Assembly (NCBI RefSeq): GCF_946481715.1
Contig: NZ_CAMLOV010000088.1
Coordinates: 1 to 21,516, forward strand
Reading direction: 5' to 3'
DNA length: 21,516 nucleotides
Source: an uncultured Mucilaginibacter sp.
GTDB taxonomy: Bacteria; Bacteroidota; Bacteroidia; Sphingobacteriales; Sphingobacteriaceae
Shown here piece after piece: positions 6,291-14,739 of the stretch; position 1 is the stretch's first letter; each line of letters starts with the position of its first letter. Under the pieces are notes generated by a model. It did not search any database and was not told the origin of the DNA. It saw only the letters and a list, made by a program, of their open reading frames with translations. Position numbers and translations under genes: made by a program.

Positions 6291-8198
6291 TTACATGTAT
6301 GCCCTTTGGTTTTTGCCTTCCATCCAGTTAACAAAGGCGCGGTTTACTACTTTGTTGCCACCAGGGGTAGGGTAATCGCCGCTGAAGTACCAGTCGCCGG
6401 TGTGGCCGGGGCAGGCAATATGCAGGTTATCTAATGTTTGATATAAAACCTGTACTTCGCATTTTACGCCTTTTGGGGTAATGATCTGCGCAATACGGTC
6501 GGATATTTCCTGGTCGGTAAATTGCTCGTAAATAGCTTTTACGTAATTGGTAACTTCCTCTTTTGGCAATTTAGAACTATCCTTGCATTTTTGGTAAACG
6601 TTCAGTATCACATCATCCTTGCCGGCATCTTTTAGCAGGCTTATGGCAGCCTCAAAAGCCACAAACTCGCCCATGCGCGACATATCTATCCCATAGCAAT
6701 CCGGGTAACGGATCTGCGGGGCTGAGGATACCACCACCACCTTTTTGGGGCCAAGGCGGTCTAATATTTTCAGGATGCTTTGCTTTAAAGTTGTGCCGCG
6801 CACAATAGAGTCGTCCAAAACCACCAAAGTATCCAGGTCGTTTTTGATGAGGCCGTAAGTAGTGTCATATACGTGCGCCACCATCTCGCTGCGGTCGGCG
6901 TCCTGTGTGATGAAGGTGCGCAGCTTAACGTCTTTGATTGCTATCTTCTCTACACGCGGTGCCATGCTCAGTACCTCGGTTAGCTCTTCTTCGCTTATTT
7001 TATCCTCGCGGTTAAGCAACTTGTCGCGCTGGTATTGCTTTATGTATTTGTGTACGCCCTCTACCATGCCATAAAAAGCCACTTCGGCAGTGTTGGGGAT
7101 GTAGGAGAACACCGTGTTCTTCATGTCATTATCCACAGCGCCTAATATCTGCGGGCAAAGCAGCCTGCCTAATTGTTTACGCTCGCGGTAGATAGAGGCA
7201 TCGCTGCCGCGCGAGAAGTAGATGCGCTCGAACGAGCAGGACTTTTGCTCCTTCGGCTCGCTAAACATCTCCTCGGTAATCTTGCCGTTCTTCTTAACAA
7301 TAAGCGCATGGCCGGGGCGAATCTCCCTTACTTCGCCAATAGGAATATTAAAGGCAGTTTGTATAGCAGGGCGCTCAGAAGCGGCCACTACAATTTCGTC
7401 GTTATAATAGTAGTAAGCGGGGCGTATGCCAACGGGGTCGCGCATTACAAATGCATCGCCGTGCCCCAAAATACCGGCTATGGTGTAACCACCGTCCCAG
7501 TTCTTGGCCGATTTCCGCAGAATCTTCGCCACATCCATATCGTTGGCTATCAGCTTGCTTATCTCGCGGTTATCATCCAGCCCTTCGCGTTTATACTGGT
7601 CAAAAAGGCCCTGGTTCTCCGTATCGATGAAGTGGCCCATTTTTTCCAGCACGGTAATGGTGTCGGCTTGCTCTTTAGGGTGCTGGCCAAGGTCGTACAG
7701 TTGCTGCAGCAGTTCATCAACATTAGTCATGTTGAAGTTACCGGCAATAACCAGGTTACGCGTCATCCAGTTGTTTTGGCGTAAAAAGGGGTGGCAGCTT
7801 TCTATACTATTTTTGCCGTGCGTACCATAACGCAAATGGCCCAAAAGAACTTCGCCGGTAAAGCTTACATGTTCTTTGAGCCATTCGGCATCCTTCATTT
7901 TTTCGGGCTGCTCTTTCTCTATATCGGCAAACTTCTTCTGTATATACTCGAAGATATCGGCCACCGCGTTTGATGCCATCGACCGGTGCCGGCTGATGTA
8001 TCGTTTCCCGGGTTCAATATCCAGTTTAATGGTAGCAACGCCCGCGCCATCCTGCCCGCGGTTATGCTGTTTTTCCATTAAAAGGTATAGTTTGTTTATG
8101 CCGTACAGCGCCGTGCCGTACTTTTTTTGGTAAAAGGATAACGGCTTTAAAAGGCGGATAAATGCTACTCCGCACTCATGCTTTATCGAATCGCTCAT
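6291..8198 (-). CDS. purF: Amidophosphoribosyltransferase, long Bacteroidota type
   Basis: Catalyses the first committed step of purine synthesis, in which PRPP plus glutamine gives phosphoribosylamine. The N-terminal class II glutaminase domain begins MSDSIKHECGVAF. The nucleophile is Cys9, so activation should require removal of the eight residues before it. Other glutaminase landmarks are NRGQDGAG, LGHLRYGTHG and GNFN. The phosphoribosyltransferase domain has the PRPP loop VVLDDSIVRGTT, with D462-D463-S464 at its centre, preceded by CSFERIYFSRGSDASIY. At 635 residues it is about 130-150 longer than the E. coli enzyme. The excess lies in an insert after the first glutaminase motifs (about residues 70-115) and a C-terminal extension of some 90 residues. 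This length is normal for the Bacteroidota form. It is a stand-alone gene with its own terminator and a -7-like element just upstream. Confidence 0.9.
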   Translation of the reverse strand: MSDSIKHECGVAFIRLLKPLSFYQKKYGTALYGINKLYLLMEKQHNRGQDGAGVATIKLDIEPGKRYISRHRSMASNAVADIFEYIQKKFADIEKEQPEKMKDAEWLKEHVSFTGEVLLGHLRYGTHGKNSIESCHPFLRQNNWMTRNLVIAGNFNMTNVDELLQQLYDLGQHPKEQADTITVLEKMGHFIDTENQGLFDQYKREGLDDNREISKLIANDMDVAKILRKSAKNWDGGYTIAGILGHGDAFVMRDPVGIRPAYYYYNDEIVVAASERPAIQTAFNIPIGEVREIRPGHALIVKKNGKITEEMFSEPKEQKSCSFERIYFSRGSDASIYRERKQLGRLLCPQILGAVDNDMKNTVFSYIPNTAEVAFYGMVEGVHKYIKQYQRDKLLNREDKISEEELTEVLSMAPRVEKIAIKDVKLRTFITQDADRSEMVAHVYDTTYGLIKNDLDTLVVLDDSIVRGTTLKQSILKILDRLGPKKVVVVSSAPQIRYPDCYGIDMSRMGEFVAFEAAISLLKDAGKDDVILNVYQKCKDSSKLPKEEVTNYVKAIYEQFTDQEISDRIAQIITPKGVKCEVQVLYQTLDNLHIACPGHTGDWYFSGDYPTPGGNKVVNRAFVNWMEGKNQRAYM

Positions 8199-8215
8199 GC
8201 TTGGTATTGAGCACG

Positions 8216-8223
8216 CAAAGGTA
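8216..8223 (-). promoter_or_regulatory. Candidate -7 element for purF
   Basis: On the minus strand the octamer TACCTTTG matches the Bacteroidota sigma -7 consensus TAnnTTTG exactly, 17 bp before the purF ATG. No good TTTG is seen at the expected -33 distance. It would give a very short leader. The motif is only eight bases, so chance is possible. Confidence 0.4.
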
Positions 8224-8391
8224 AGGATTTATCTGAATTGTGTTTAAACATATTGTCATTATAATGCATTAATATTGGCTTAACAGTTGCGCAAAGCAAA
8301 CAGCTTTTAAATAGCTAAGTTTAAACGTATTAAATAATGAACGCCGGGGCGTTTAAAACAAAAAACTTTAATTTTTATTATCAAATACAGT

Positions 8392-9258
8392 ATGAAAAAA
8401 ATATCATTCCTATATATTTTAGGCGCACTTGCAATAGCGGGCTGCAAAGTGCCACAGGCGGCAAAGGTTGCCCCAACCGGCCAAAACCTGTTTACAGCGC
8501 CTATTGGCGTACAGGCTTATACTTACCGTGCCAGCTTCGCTGCGCGGCCGGAAGCTGTGTTAGATAGCGTAAAAGCACTCGGCATTACCCAAATGGAAGG
8601 CCCCAACCCAAAGGGCGTGGATATTTATAAGTTTAGGCAAATGCTGGATAAGCGCGGCATCAGTATGCCATCTATCGGGGTGGATTATGATGTGCTGACT
8701 AAAGAGCCTTTAGAGGCCGTGCGTTTGGCCGGCATATTGGGTTCGCAATATGTAATGGTGGCCTGGCTGCCGCATGGTAGAACTTTTACACTGGATGATG
8801 CTAAAAAAGCGGTTGCAGGGTTGAACAAAGCCGGGCGCACGCTCAAAGCCAACAGCCTAACGCTTTGCTACCACATACACGGTTACGAGTTTGTGCCTTA
8901 CGAGGACGGTACCCTGTTTGATTATATTGCAAAGAATACCGACCCGCGGTACGTGAAGTTTGAAATGGATGTGCTTTGGGCTTTCCACGGCGGCGCCGAC
9001 CCGGCCCAATTGATGTATAAATACCCAACCCGCTGGAGGCTGATGCACCTGAAGGACATCCGCAAAGGCGTAGCTAACGACCTTACCGGCGGTACCGACA
9101 TTAAGAACGATGTAGCGCTTGGCACCGGGCAAATAAATATCCCGGAAGTGCTAAAGGCTGCCAAAGCGGTAGGCATCCGCCACTATTTTATTGAAGATGA
9201 AAGCCCCGACCATGCGAAGCAAATACCGCAAACGATTAAGTATTTGAAGAGCCTTTAA
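8392..9258 (+). CDS. Lipid-anchored sugar phosphate isomerase/epimerase-like TIM-barrel protein
   Basis: A 288-residue xylose-isomerase-like TIM-barrel protein (AP_endonuc_2 superfamily) carrying a lipoprotein signal. The hydrophobic core ends in LAIAGC, so Cys18 would be lipidated and the enzyme would act in the periplasm or outer envelope. Barrel landmarks in order are IGVQAYTYRASFA at strand 1, GITQMEGPNPKG, ISMPSIGVDYD, YVMVAWLPHG, LCYHIHGYEFVPYEDGT, YVKFEMDVLWAFHGGADP, RLMHLKDIRKG and HYFIEDESPDHA. The glutamate, aspartate and histidine residues in the last four are the usual metal ligands. Bacteroidota genomes hold many exported proteins of this type near polysaccharide or inositol-like catabolism, with true substrates mostly unknown. 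No partner gene is adjacent here. A large palindrome follows the stop. Confidence 0.85.
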   Translation: MKKISFLYILGALAIAGCKVPQAAKVAPTGQNLFTAPIGVQAYTYRASFAARPEAVLDSVKALGITQMEGPNPKGVDIYKFRQMLDKRGISMPSIGVDYDVLTKEPLEAVRLAGILGSQYVMVAWLPHGRTFTLDDAKKAVAGLNKAGRTLKANSLTLCYHIHGYEFVPYEDGTLFDYIAKNTDPRYVKFEMDVLWAFHGGADPAQLMYKYPTRWRLMHLKDIRKGVANDLTGGTDIKNDVALGTGQINIPEVLKAAKAVGIRHYFIEDESPDHAKQIPQTIKYLKSL

Positions 9259-9263
9259 TTGTT

Positions 9264-9387
9264 TTTTAACCACAGAGTCCACAGAGGATTTGCAAAGCGC
9301 TGAGCGCAGAGAGACGCAGAGTTTTACAAATTCGTTATGGCTCTGTGCCTCTCTGCGTACCTTTCTCTGTGAACTCTGTGGTTAAAA
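9264..9387. repeat. 124-bp nested palindrome (probable dispersed intergenic repeat or bidirectional terminator)
   Basis: The outer arms 9264-9286 and 9365-9387 are 23-bp inverted repeats with one mismatch, containing ACCACAGAG and CTCTGTGGT. Nested inside, 9305-9321 and 9341-9357 form a second 17-bp pairing with two mismatches that read as G-U pairs in RNA. The transcript would fold into one long hairpin. It starts 6 bp past the epimerase stop. The (A)CACAGAG-type composition resembles a dispersed intergenic repeat I associate with this phylum, but copies elsewhere cannot be checked here. Confidence 0.75.
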
Positions 9388-9450
9388 TGCCGATATGCTA
9401 CCACTAATAATTTGCGTAATTCGCCCTTATTCGTGAAATTCGTGTCCATC
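9388..9450 (+). repeat. ATTCG-rich short repeat stretch before the nitrilase gene
   Basis: Between the palindrome and the nitrilase start the sequence repeats the word ATTCG three times with variants (TAATTCGCC, TTATTCGTG, AAATTCGTG) at 9417-9443. It reads as repeat debris and not as coding sequence. It matters because an upstream ATG at 9412 would translate it as 13 extra residues. Confidence 0.45.
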
Positions 9451-10230
9451 ATGAAGATTGCAGTCGCCTCTCCTCCTTACCCAAAATCAATAGATGATGG
9501 TTTATATTGGATAGATAAATTAGCTAAAGAAGCCGTCGATCAGCAAGCATCGGTCGTTTGTTTCCCCGAAACCTACCTGCCTGGTTACCCCGGCTTTGGC
9601 GCCGAAAAGGCTACACCTCAAAGTATGCAGGCAGCTTTGGATAAGGTATGCGAAATTGCCGCTGCAAACGCAATCTGCATTATCATCCCCATGGATTGGT
9701 ATAAGGATGGCGAATTGCTAAATGTTGCCTGGGTGGTATCTAACACCGGCGAAGCCTTAGGTTATCAAACCAAAAACCAACTGGATCCGAGCGAAGACAA
9801 CATTTGGAGCGCAGGTACCGAGCGCAGCCTTTTTGAGGTTGACGGGTTAAAATTCGGCATAACCATTTGCCACGAAGGTTTCCGCTACCCCGAATCCGTA
9901 CGATGGGCGGCCCGGAATGGTGCGCAGGTGGTTTTCCACCCGCATTTTACGGGTAGCGATAGCGAAGGCGTACAGCTTACCGAATGGGGCGATAAGCACA
10001 GCCCCTACTACGAAAAGGCCATGATGATGCGCGCCATGGAAAACACCATTTACTTTGCCAGCGTAGGCTACGCCACCAAATACCAGGAGGCAGCATCCTG
10101 CATTGTTAGTCCGCAAGGGGAGTGTGTTGCTTACCAGCCTTATGGGGAAGCAGGTGTAGCAGTAGCGGAGATCGATCTGGATAAAGCAACCGGGTTATTG
10201 GCAAAGCGGTTTAAGCCGGGGTTGGTTTAA
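9451..10230 (+). CDS. Nitrilase-superfamily carbon-nitrogen hydrolase
   Basis: A 259-residue cytosolic hydrolase of C-N bonds (nitrilase/amidase superfamily). The catalytic triad is visible: E40 in CFPETYLPGYPG, K108 in YQTKNQLDPSED and C140 in ITICHEGFRYPESVRW, with spacing normal for the family. The following NGAQVVFHPHF and the MMMRAMENTIYFASVG block complete the core. Length and the PETYLPGYPG segment recall aliphatic amidase or carbamoylase-like branches, but the substrate is not predictable. I chose the ATG at 9451 because MKIAVASPPYP is the expected first beta strand. The in-frame ATG at 9412 adds 13 residues encoded by repeat-like sequence. No cofactor gene or operon partner is next to it. 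Confidence 0.87.
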   Translation: MKIAVASPPYPKSIDDGLYWIDKLAKEAVDQQASVVCFPETYLPGYPGFGAEKATPQSMQAALDKVCEIAAANAICIIIPMDWYKDGELLNVAWVVSNTGEALGYQTKNQLDPSEDNIWSAGTERSLFEVDGLKFGITICHEGFRYPESVRWAARNGAQVVFHPHFTGSDSEGVQLTEWGDKHSPYYEKAMMMRAMENTIYFASVGYATKYQEAASCIVSPQGECVAYQPYGEAGVAVAEIDLDKATGLLAKRFKPGLV

Positions 10231-10303
10231 TTACGCACTATAATTGTAGCAGATCACTTTTATTTACCGTTATCTATAAAAAGCCCCTTACCCTGCAATA
10301 AAA

Positions 10304-10879
10304 ATGGCCAAGTACACCTGCCTGCTTTTACTCTTGTTTTTTTCTGCCTTCCCGGGCGACTTAGTTGCACAAAACATCCCTAAAGGCAAGGCTATTTTGA
10401 TGGACGGCAAAATCACCGATAAGGAATGGAGCGATGCCCGCCGCGTGGATGCAGCAGATAGCGTGAAAATATATTTTAAGCAGCATGCCGAATACGTATT
10501 GATTGCTGTAAAAGTGCCCGACGGTAAAAATATGATGGTTGATATGTATTGCAGCACGGCATCGGGGTTGGTAAACCTGCATGCTTCCGCCAAACTTGGG
10601 CAAAGGCAGTACAGCAACAATAATTGGGGCGATTGGATCTGGTGGAACAATGAATTTTGGGCTGCCAATGTTGGGCGTGTAGCATCATTCGAGGAACGCA
10701 CTTTTCTTAAAGAGCATGTCAGGGAGTTTCAAATCCGCAAATCGTTTTTTGCATCCGCAGGTACAAAAATATTGTTCGATATCACCTATATCGGCGCGGG
10801 TAATACGTTATCTACGATACATTTTCCCGCATCGGCAACAAATACTCAACCCCAAAATTGGTTGGCTATACATTGGTAA
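10304..10879 (+). CDS. Secreted CBM9/DOMON-like domain protein
   Basis: A 191-residue exported protein. The signal peptide is clear (basic start, then LLLLLFFSAFPGDLVAQ, with cleavage near residue 23). The mature part opens with AILMDGKITDKEWSDARRVD, the strand-turn motif 'DG.i.d.eW..A' that begins family 9 carbohydrate-binding and related DOMON-like domains. A beta-rich middle follows, with EYVLIAVKVPDG and an unusually Trp-rich stretch, NNNWGDWIWWNNEFW, that could line a binding face. It is about the size of a single such domain, with no enzyme attached. Ligand and role are unknown. It stands alone, 73 bp after the nitrilase gene, and converges on the next gene across 79 bp. Confidence 0.65.
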   Translation: MAKYTCLLLLLFFSAFPGDLVAQNIPKGKAILMDGKITDKEWSDARRVDAADSVKIYFKQHAEYVLIAVKVPDGKNMMVDMYCSTASGLVNLHASAKLGQRQYSNNNWGDWIWWNNEFWAANVGRVASFEERTFLKEHVREFQIRKSFFASAGTKILFDITYIGAGNTLSTIHFPASATNTQPQNWLAIHW

Positions 10880-10958
10880 TGCCTAAGCGGTTCGGCCTTA
10901 AGAAATATCGTTTTGATGTTGCTAATTGATGAGCAGAACTTACTAATGATACGTCGCT

Positions 10959-12086
10959 TCAATCCCCGTATTCCAACGGGTTAAGGTCGGCAATTTGTTC
11001 ACGGGCCATGCGGCCTTCTACCGCGAGGCCATCTGGCGGACTATAGTACCCGTGCTTATCCACCACTATCCCGGGCATCAAAAAGCTTAGCATAGAATAT
11101 TGCCCTTTTGGGAAGGTATTCCACCTGGTGGTCATTTTTACATTGTACTCACTGCCGGTGTTAGCATATGCCTCCGGCTCGTAATGCGTGTATACCACAA
11201 ACAGGCTCTGCGTATGGTTGAGCGATTTAAAGTCGCCATCTATCACTCTCATTAACGAATCAGCTGTTAGCTGCTTCCGGTCGGGGCGTATGGGCTTGCT
11301 ATCTTCTGTTTCGCCCGGTTTTGTTTTATTCAGGATGTTATACACCGCGTAACCGTCTTTTTCTAAAGTGCCCATGTAAACCGATCGCAGGAAATGGTAG
11401 ATAGCCCCCTTGTAGGCCATTTCCCGGTTTTGTTTCCATGTTTTTGCCTCCTTCGGGGTGGAGGGTTTTAGTTCTTCAAATACCGACTGCCCCTGGTAGC
11501 TCAGGAGTTGCTCATCATCATTAAGCCGGAAGGACTGCAGCAGGTATTTTATTTTATAGCCGAGGGCTTTGTTCTCTATCTCCAAAAAATCGTCGGCAGT
11601 AACGGTAAGGGTATTGGTAGCTTTATCAAAATGAAAGTGGAGGGCGTCCTTATTCAGGATGGTGCATTTTTCTGCATTGGCCGTAGTGCCCAAAAAATAT
11701 TGACGGAACTTTTGATAGTACTCTTCTGAGTAGGCGCTGATCTTTACCTCCGCTAACTGGCTTACTGAGGGTTGCAGCTTCACATCAATCGTTAGGTTTT
11801 TTGCAACGGCAATTACCCGTGTAAACGTTTGGAAACCAATGAACCTCGCCGTAAGCGTATAAGAGCCGGGAGCAATGTTTTTTAAGTTGAATTTGCCGTT
11901 ATTATCAGCAGCGGTAATAGATTTGGTTCCGGATAAGAAAACGGTTACGCCGGGGAGCGTTTCGCCTTTATCATCCCGTACCGTTCCACTAATGGTGTTT
12001 TGCCCCGATGCATTGAATACCAGGCAAATAAACACGGCCGATAGCAGGAGCGGTAAATATTTTGAAGGCAGCAGATGCATTAGCAC
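10959..12086 (-). CDS. Exported carboxypeptidase-like regulatory domain protein
   Basis: A 375-residue exported protein with a signal peptide (LPLLLSAVFICLVFNASGQ, cleavage near residue 29). A CarboxypepD_reg-like beta-sandwich follows at about residues 30-110: NTISGTVRDDKGETLPGVTVFLSGTK, then NGKFNLKNIAPGSYTLTARFIGFQ. This domain is common at the N-terminus of Bacteroidota outer-membrane proteins such as SusC-like receptors. Here it is followed only by an unrecognised region of about 260 residues with no barrel signature, so it is not a TonB receptor. The C-terminal part contains PEAYANTGSEYNVKMTTRW and FLMPGIVVDKHGYYSPPDGLAVEG. Such proteins are usually listed only by the regulatory domain. 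Two methionines (residues 1 and 3) are equally possible starts. Confidence 0.8.
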   Translation of the reverse strand: MLMHLLPSKYLPLLLSAVFICLVFNASGQNTISGTVRDDKGETLPGVTVFLSGTKSITAADNNGKFNLKNIAPGSYTLTARFIGFQTFTRVIAVAKNLTIDVKLQPSVSQLAEVKISAYSEEYYQKFRQYFLGTTANAEKCTILNKDALHFHFDKATNTLTVTADDFLEIENKALGYKIKYLLQSFRLNDDEQLLSYQGQSVFEELKPSTPKEAKTWKQNREMAYKGAIYHFLRSVYMGTLEKDGYAVYNILNKTKPGETEDSKPIRPDRKQLTADSLMRVIDGDFKSLNHTQSLFVVYTHYEPEAYANTGSEYNVKMTTRWNTFPKGQYSMLSFLMPGIVVDKHGYYSPPDGLAVEGRMAREQIADLNPLEYGD

Positions 12087-12118
12087 AATTTAGGCATTGC
12101 AGCGCAATTATCAGCCAT

Positions 12119-12148
12119 AAAAAAAGCAGCACAATTGCGCTGCTTTAA
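12119..12148 (-). terminator. Rho-independent terminator of lon
   Basis: An 8-bp perfect stem (AAAGCAGC at 12123-12130, GCTGCTTT at 12139-12146) has an 8-nt loop and A/T tails on both sides. On the minus strand it ends in seven T, 20 bp past the lon stop. On the plus strand it has a T-poor tail, so it is mainly the lon terminator. Confidence 0.78.
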
Positions 12149-12167
12149 AAATATATTTATGGTAAGC

Positions 12168-14642
12168 TTAGTTCAACACAGGCTTGGCTTCTTTCTCTTT
12201 CACCGTCAAATCCAACGCATTGCTTACTTTTTCGTTCAGCAAAGCTAATTCAACCACTTCCTTCATATCGGTTACGTAGTGGAATTGCAGATCCTTTATG
12301 TAATCTTCTTTTATCTCGAGGATATCTTTCTGGTTCGATTTGCAGAGGATGATCTCTTTAATATTGGCGCGTTTGGCAGCTAATATTTTCTCTTTAATGC
12401 CGCCTACAGGCAATACGCGGCCACGCAGAGTTATCTCGCCTGTCATGGCCAAATGCGGTTTAAGTTTGCGCTGTGTAAATGCCGAAACAAGGGCAGTAAG
12501 CATGGTTACGCCTGCCGATGGGCCATCCTTGGGGGTAGCGCCGGCCGGTACATGCACATGCACATCCCATTGCTCAAACAACTTAGGGTTAATATCGAAT
12601 GTGCCTGCATGTGCCCTTAAATAAGCCAGGGCAATGGTTACCGATTCTTTCATTACATCGCCAAGGCTGCCGGTGAGGGTAAGCTTGCCGTTACCGGGGC
12701 TCAGGCTCGATTCGATGAACAAAATATCGCCGCCAACGGATGTCCAGGCCAGGCCAGTCACTACGCCGGCTATATCGTTGTTTTCGTAAAGGTCTTTATC
12801 GTAAAAAGGTGCGCCAAGTATTTTCACCACATCTTTTTTGGTTACCGCCGGGTTGTATTCCTCTTCCATGGCGATGTTTTTAGCCACGCCACGTACTACC
12901 GATCCAATGCGTTTCTCCAGCGCACGTACGCCCGATTCGCGGGTGTAATCTTCTATCAGCCTTTCTACTATCTCGTTTTTTATCACCACCTGCTTGGTAT
13001 TTAAGCCATGCGCTTCGCGCTGCTTGGGCACCAGGTGGCGTTTGGCAATCTCTATCTTTTCTTCTATGGTGTAACCGTTCACTTCGATGATCTCCATACG
13101 GTCCAGCAAGGCCGGTTGTATAGAACTTAAAGAGTTGGCAGTGGCAATGAACATAATGTTGGATAAGTCGAAATCCATCTCCACATAGTTATCATAAAAA
13201 GTGCTGTTCTGCTCGGGGTCTAATACCTCCAGCAGGGCAGATGATGGGTCGCCACGGAAATCGTTGCTTACCTTATCAATCTCGTCTAATATAAAAACAG
13301 GGTTGGCCGCACCGGCTTTCTTTACCGATTGGATGATCCTGCCCGGCATAGCGCCAATATAGGTTTTGCGGTGCCCGCGAATCTCCGCCTCGTCACGTAC
13401 GCCGCCAAGCGCCATACGCACATATTTACGCCCCAATGCTTTGGCTATGGATTTACCTAATGATGTTTTACCAACACCCGGAGGGCCAACCAAACAAAGG
13501 ATAGGCGCCTTCATATCGTGCTTCAACTTCAGCACGGCAAGGTATTCTATAATGCGTTGTTTTACCTTATCCAGCCCAAAGTGGTCCTTATCCAGCACCT
13601 TTTGGGCGCGTTTAAGGTCGAAGTTGTCTTTGGTGAACTCGTTCCATGGCAAATCGAGCAACAGCTCCAAATAATTTATCTGTACCGAGTAATCTGCAGC
13701 GGCGGGGTTTGTACGTGTAAGCTTTTCCAGTTCTTTTGCAAACTGGGTTTTCACCTCCTTGCCCCATTTCTTTTTGAGGGCGCGCTGGCGCAGGTTCTCA
13801 ATCTCCAGATCGGGAGAGGTGCCGCCCAGTTCTTCCTGTATGGTTTTTAGTTGCTGGTTCAGGAAGTAATCTCGCTGCTGTTTATCCAAATCTACACGCA
13901 CTTTGGTTTGTATCTGGTTCTTTAGCTCCAGCATTTGCAGGTCTAAAGTCAAATGTTCCAGCACCATGTTTATCCTGTCGCGTAGGCTGGCGGTTTCCAG
14001 CAGGTTTTGCTTGGCCGTCATATCCGCGTTCATATTTGATGATATGAAGTTGATGAGGAAGTTGGTGCTCTCGATATTGCGGATAGCAATGCCTGCCTCG
14101 CTCGGGATATTGGGCGATAATTGTATAATATTCATGGCCATGTCCTTTACAGACGATACCATGGCTTTAAATTCTTTGTCTTCTTTCGGTTTTATCTCCT
14201 TAAAGGGCTCAACCGTAGCTTTAATATAGGGTTCGCTTTGTACCTCATCTTTTAACACAAAACGCTTTTTGCCCTGCAGTATCACGGTGGTGTTACCATC
14301 GGGCATTTGCAGCATTTTAATGATGAGGGCAATAGTACCCACACGGTTAAGCTGGCTAAAGTTGGGGTCTTCTATACTTACATCCTGCTGGGCAACTACG
14401 CCAATAAGGCGTTTGCCTTTGTTGGCATCGCGTATCAGTTTGATAGATTTATCGCGGCCTACAGTAATAGGGATAACCACGCCCGGAAAAAGCACGGTAT
14501 TGCGAAGCGGAAGTATGGCTAAAATATCGGGGACCTGCTCGTTATTCATCTCCTCTTCATCCTCTGACGACATCAGCGGGAAGAATTCGGAATCTTCGTT
14601 TATAGCAGCAGTGTTTTTAAAATCAAACGGATCGAAACTCAT
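12168..14642 (-). CDS. lon: ATP-dependent protease La
   Basis: A cytosolic AAA+ serine protease that unfolds and degrades damaged and regulatory proteins. The 824 residues show the full LonA order. A substrate-binding N-domain begins at about residue 40 (ILPLRNTVLFPGVVIPI), followed by a helical region with KQQRDYFLNQQLKTIQEELG. The ATPase has Walker A G386-PPGVGKTS, Walker B VFILDEIDK and the arginine-finger region ALLDRMEII. The C-terminal protease carries the catalytic pair S709 (KDGPSAGV) and K752 (GGIKEK). The 40-residue N-terminal extension rich in Asp and Glu (SSEDEEEMNNEQ) is common in Bacteroidota Lon. It is monocistronic, with a terminator after it and a promoter candidate about 100 bp upstream. 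The heat-shock control usual for lon is not visible. Confidence 0.97.
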   Translation of the reverse strand: MSFDPFDFKNTAAINEDSEFFPLMSSEDEEEMNNEQVPDILAILPLRNTVLFPGVVIPITVGRDKSIKLIRDANKGKRLIGVVAQQDVSIEDPNFSQLNRVGTIALIIKMLQMPDGNTTVILQGKKRFVLKDEVQSEPYIKATVEPFKEIKPKEDKEFKAMVSSVKDMAMNIIQLSPNIPSEAGIAIRNIESTNFLINFISSNMNADMTAKQNLLETASLRDRINMVLEHLTLDLQMLELKNQIQTKVRVDLDKQQRDYFLNQQLKTIQEELGGTSPDLEIENLRQRALKKKWGKEVKTQFAKELEKLTRTNPAAADYSVQINYLELLLDLPWNEFTKDNFDLKRAQKVLDKDHFGLDKVKQRIIEYLAVLKLKHDMKAPILCLVGPPGVGKTSLGKSIAKALGRKYVRMALGGVRDEAEIRGHRKTYIGAMPGRIIQSVKKAGAANPVFILDEIDKVSNDFRGDPSSALLEVLDPEQNSTFYDNYVEMDFDLSNIMFIATANSLSSIQPALLDRMEIIEVNGYTIEEKIEIAKRHLVPKQREAHGLNTKQVVIKNEIVERLIEDYTRESGVRALEKRIGSVVRGVAKNIAMEEEYNPAVTKKDVVKILGAPFYDKDLYENNDIAGVVTGLAWTSVGGDILFIESSLSPGNGKLTLTGSLGDVMKESVTIALAYLRAHAGTFDINPKLFEQWDVHVHVPAGATPKDGPSAGVTMLTALVSAFTQRKLKPHLAMTGEITLRGRVLPVGGIKEKILAAKRANIKEIILCKSNQKDILEIKEDYIKDLQFHYVTDMKEVVELALLNEKVSNALDLTVKEKEAKPVLN

Positions 14643-14739
14643 TAATCACTTTCGTTTAATGATAGGCCTAACGTCATATTGTCAGCCGCGGGCATAGGCC
14701 TGTGGAATAAATAGGGGTTAACTACCAGTTTTATATATA

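Noticed and set aside
7173..7784. A 203-codon open frame on the plus strand inside purF
   Set aside because: It lies fully opposite a conserved enzyme whose active-site motifs prove the minus-strand frame; its own sequence shows no domain.
12340..14697. Several 70-142-codon plus-strand frames across lon
   Set aside because: All are antisense to the well-conserved Lon coding frame and have low-complexity, unfamiliar products.
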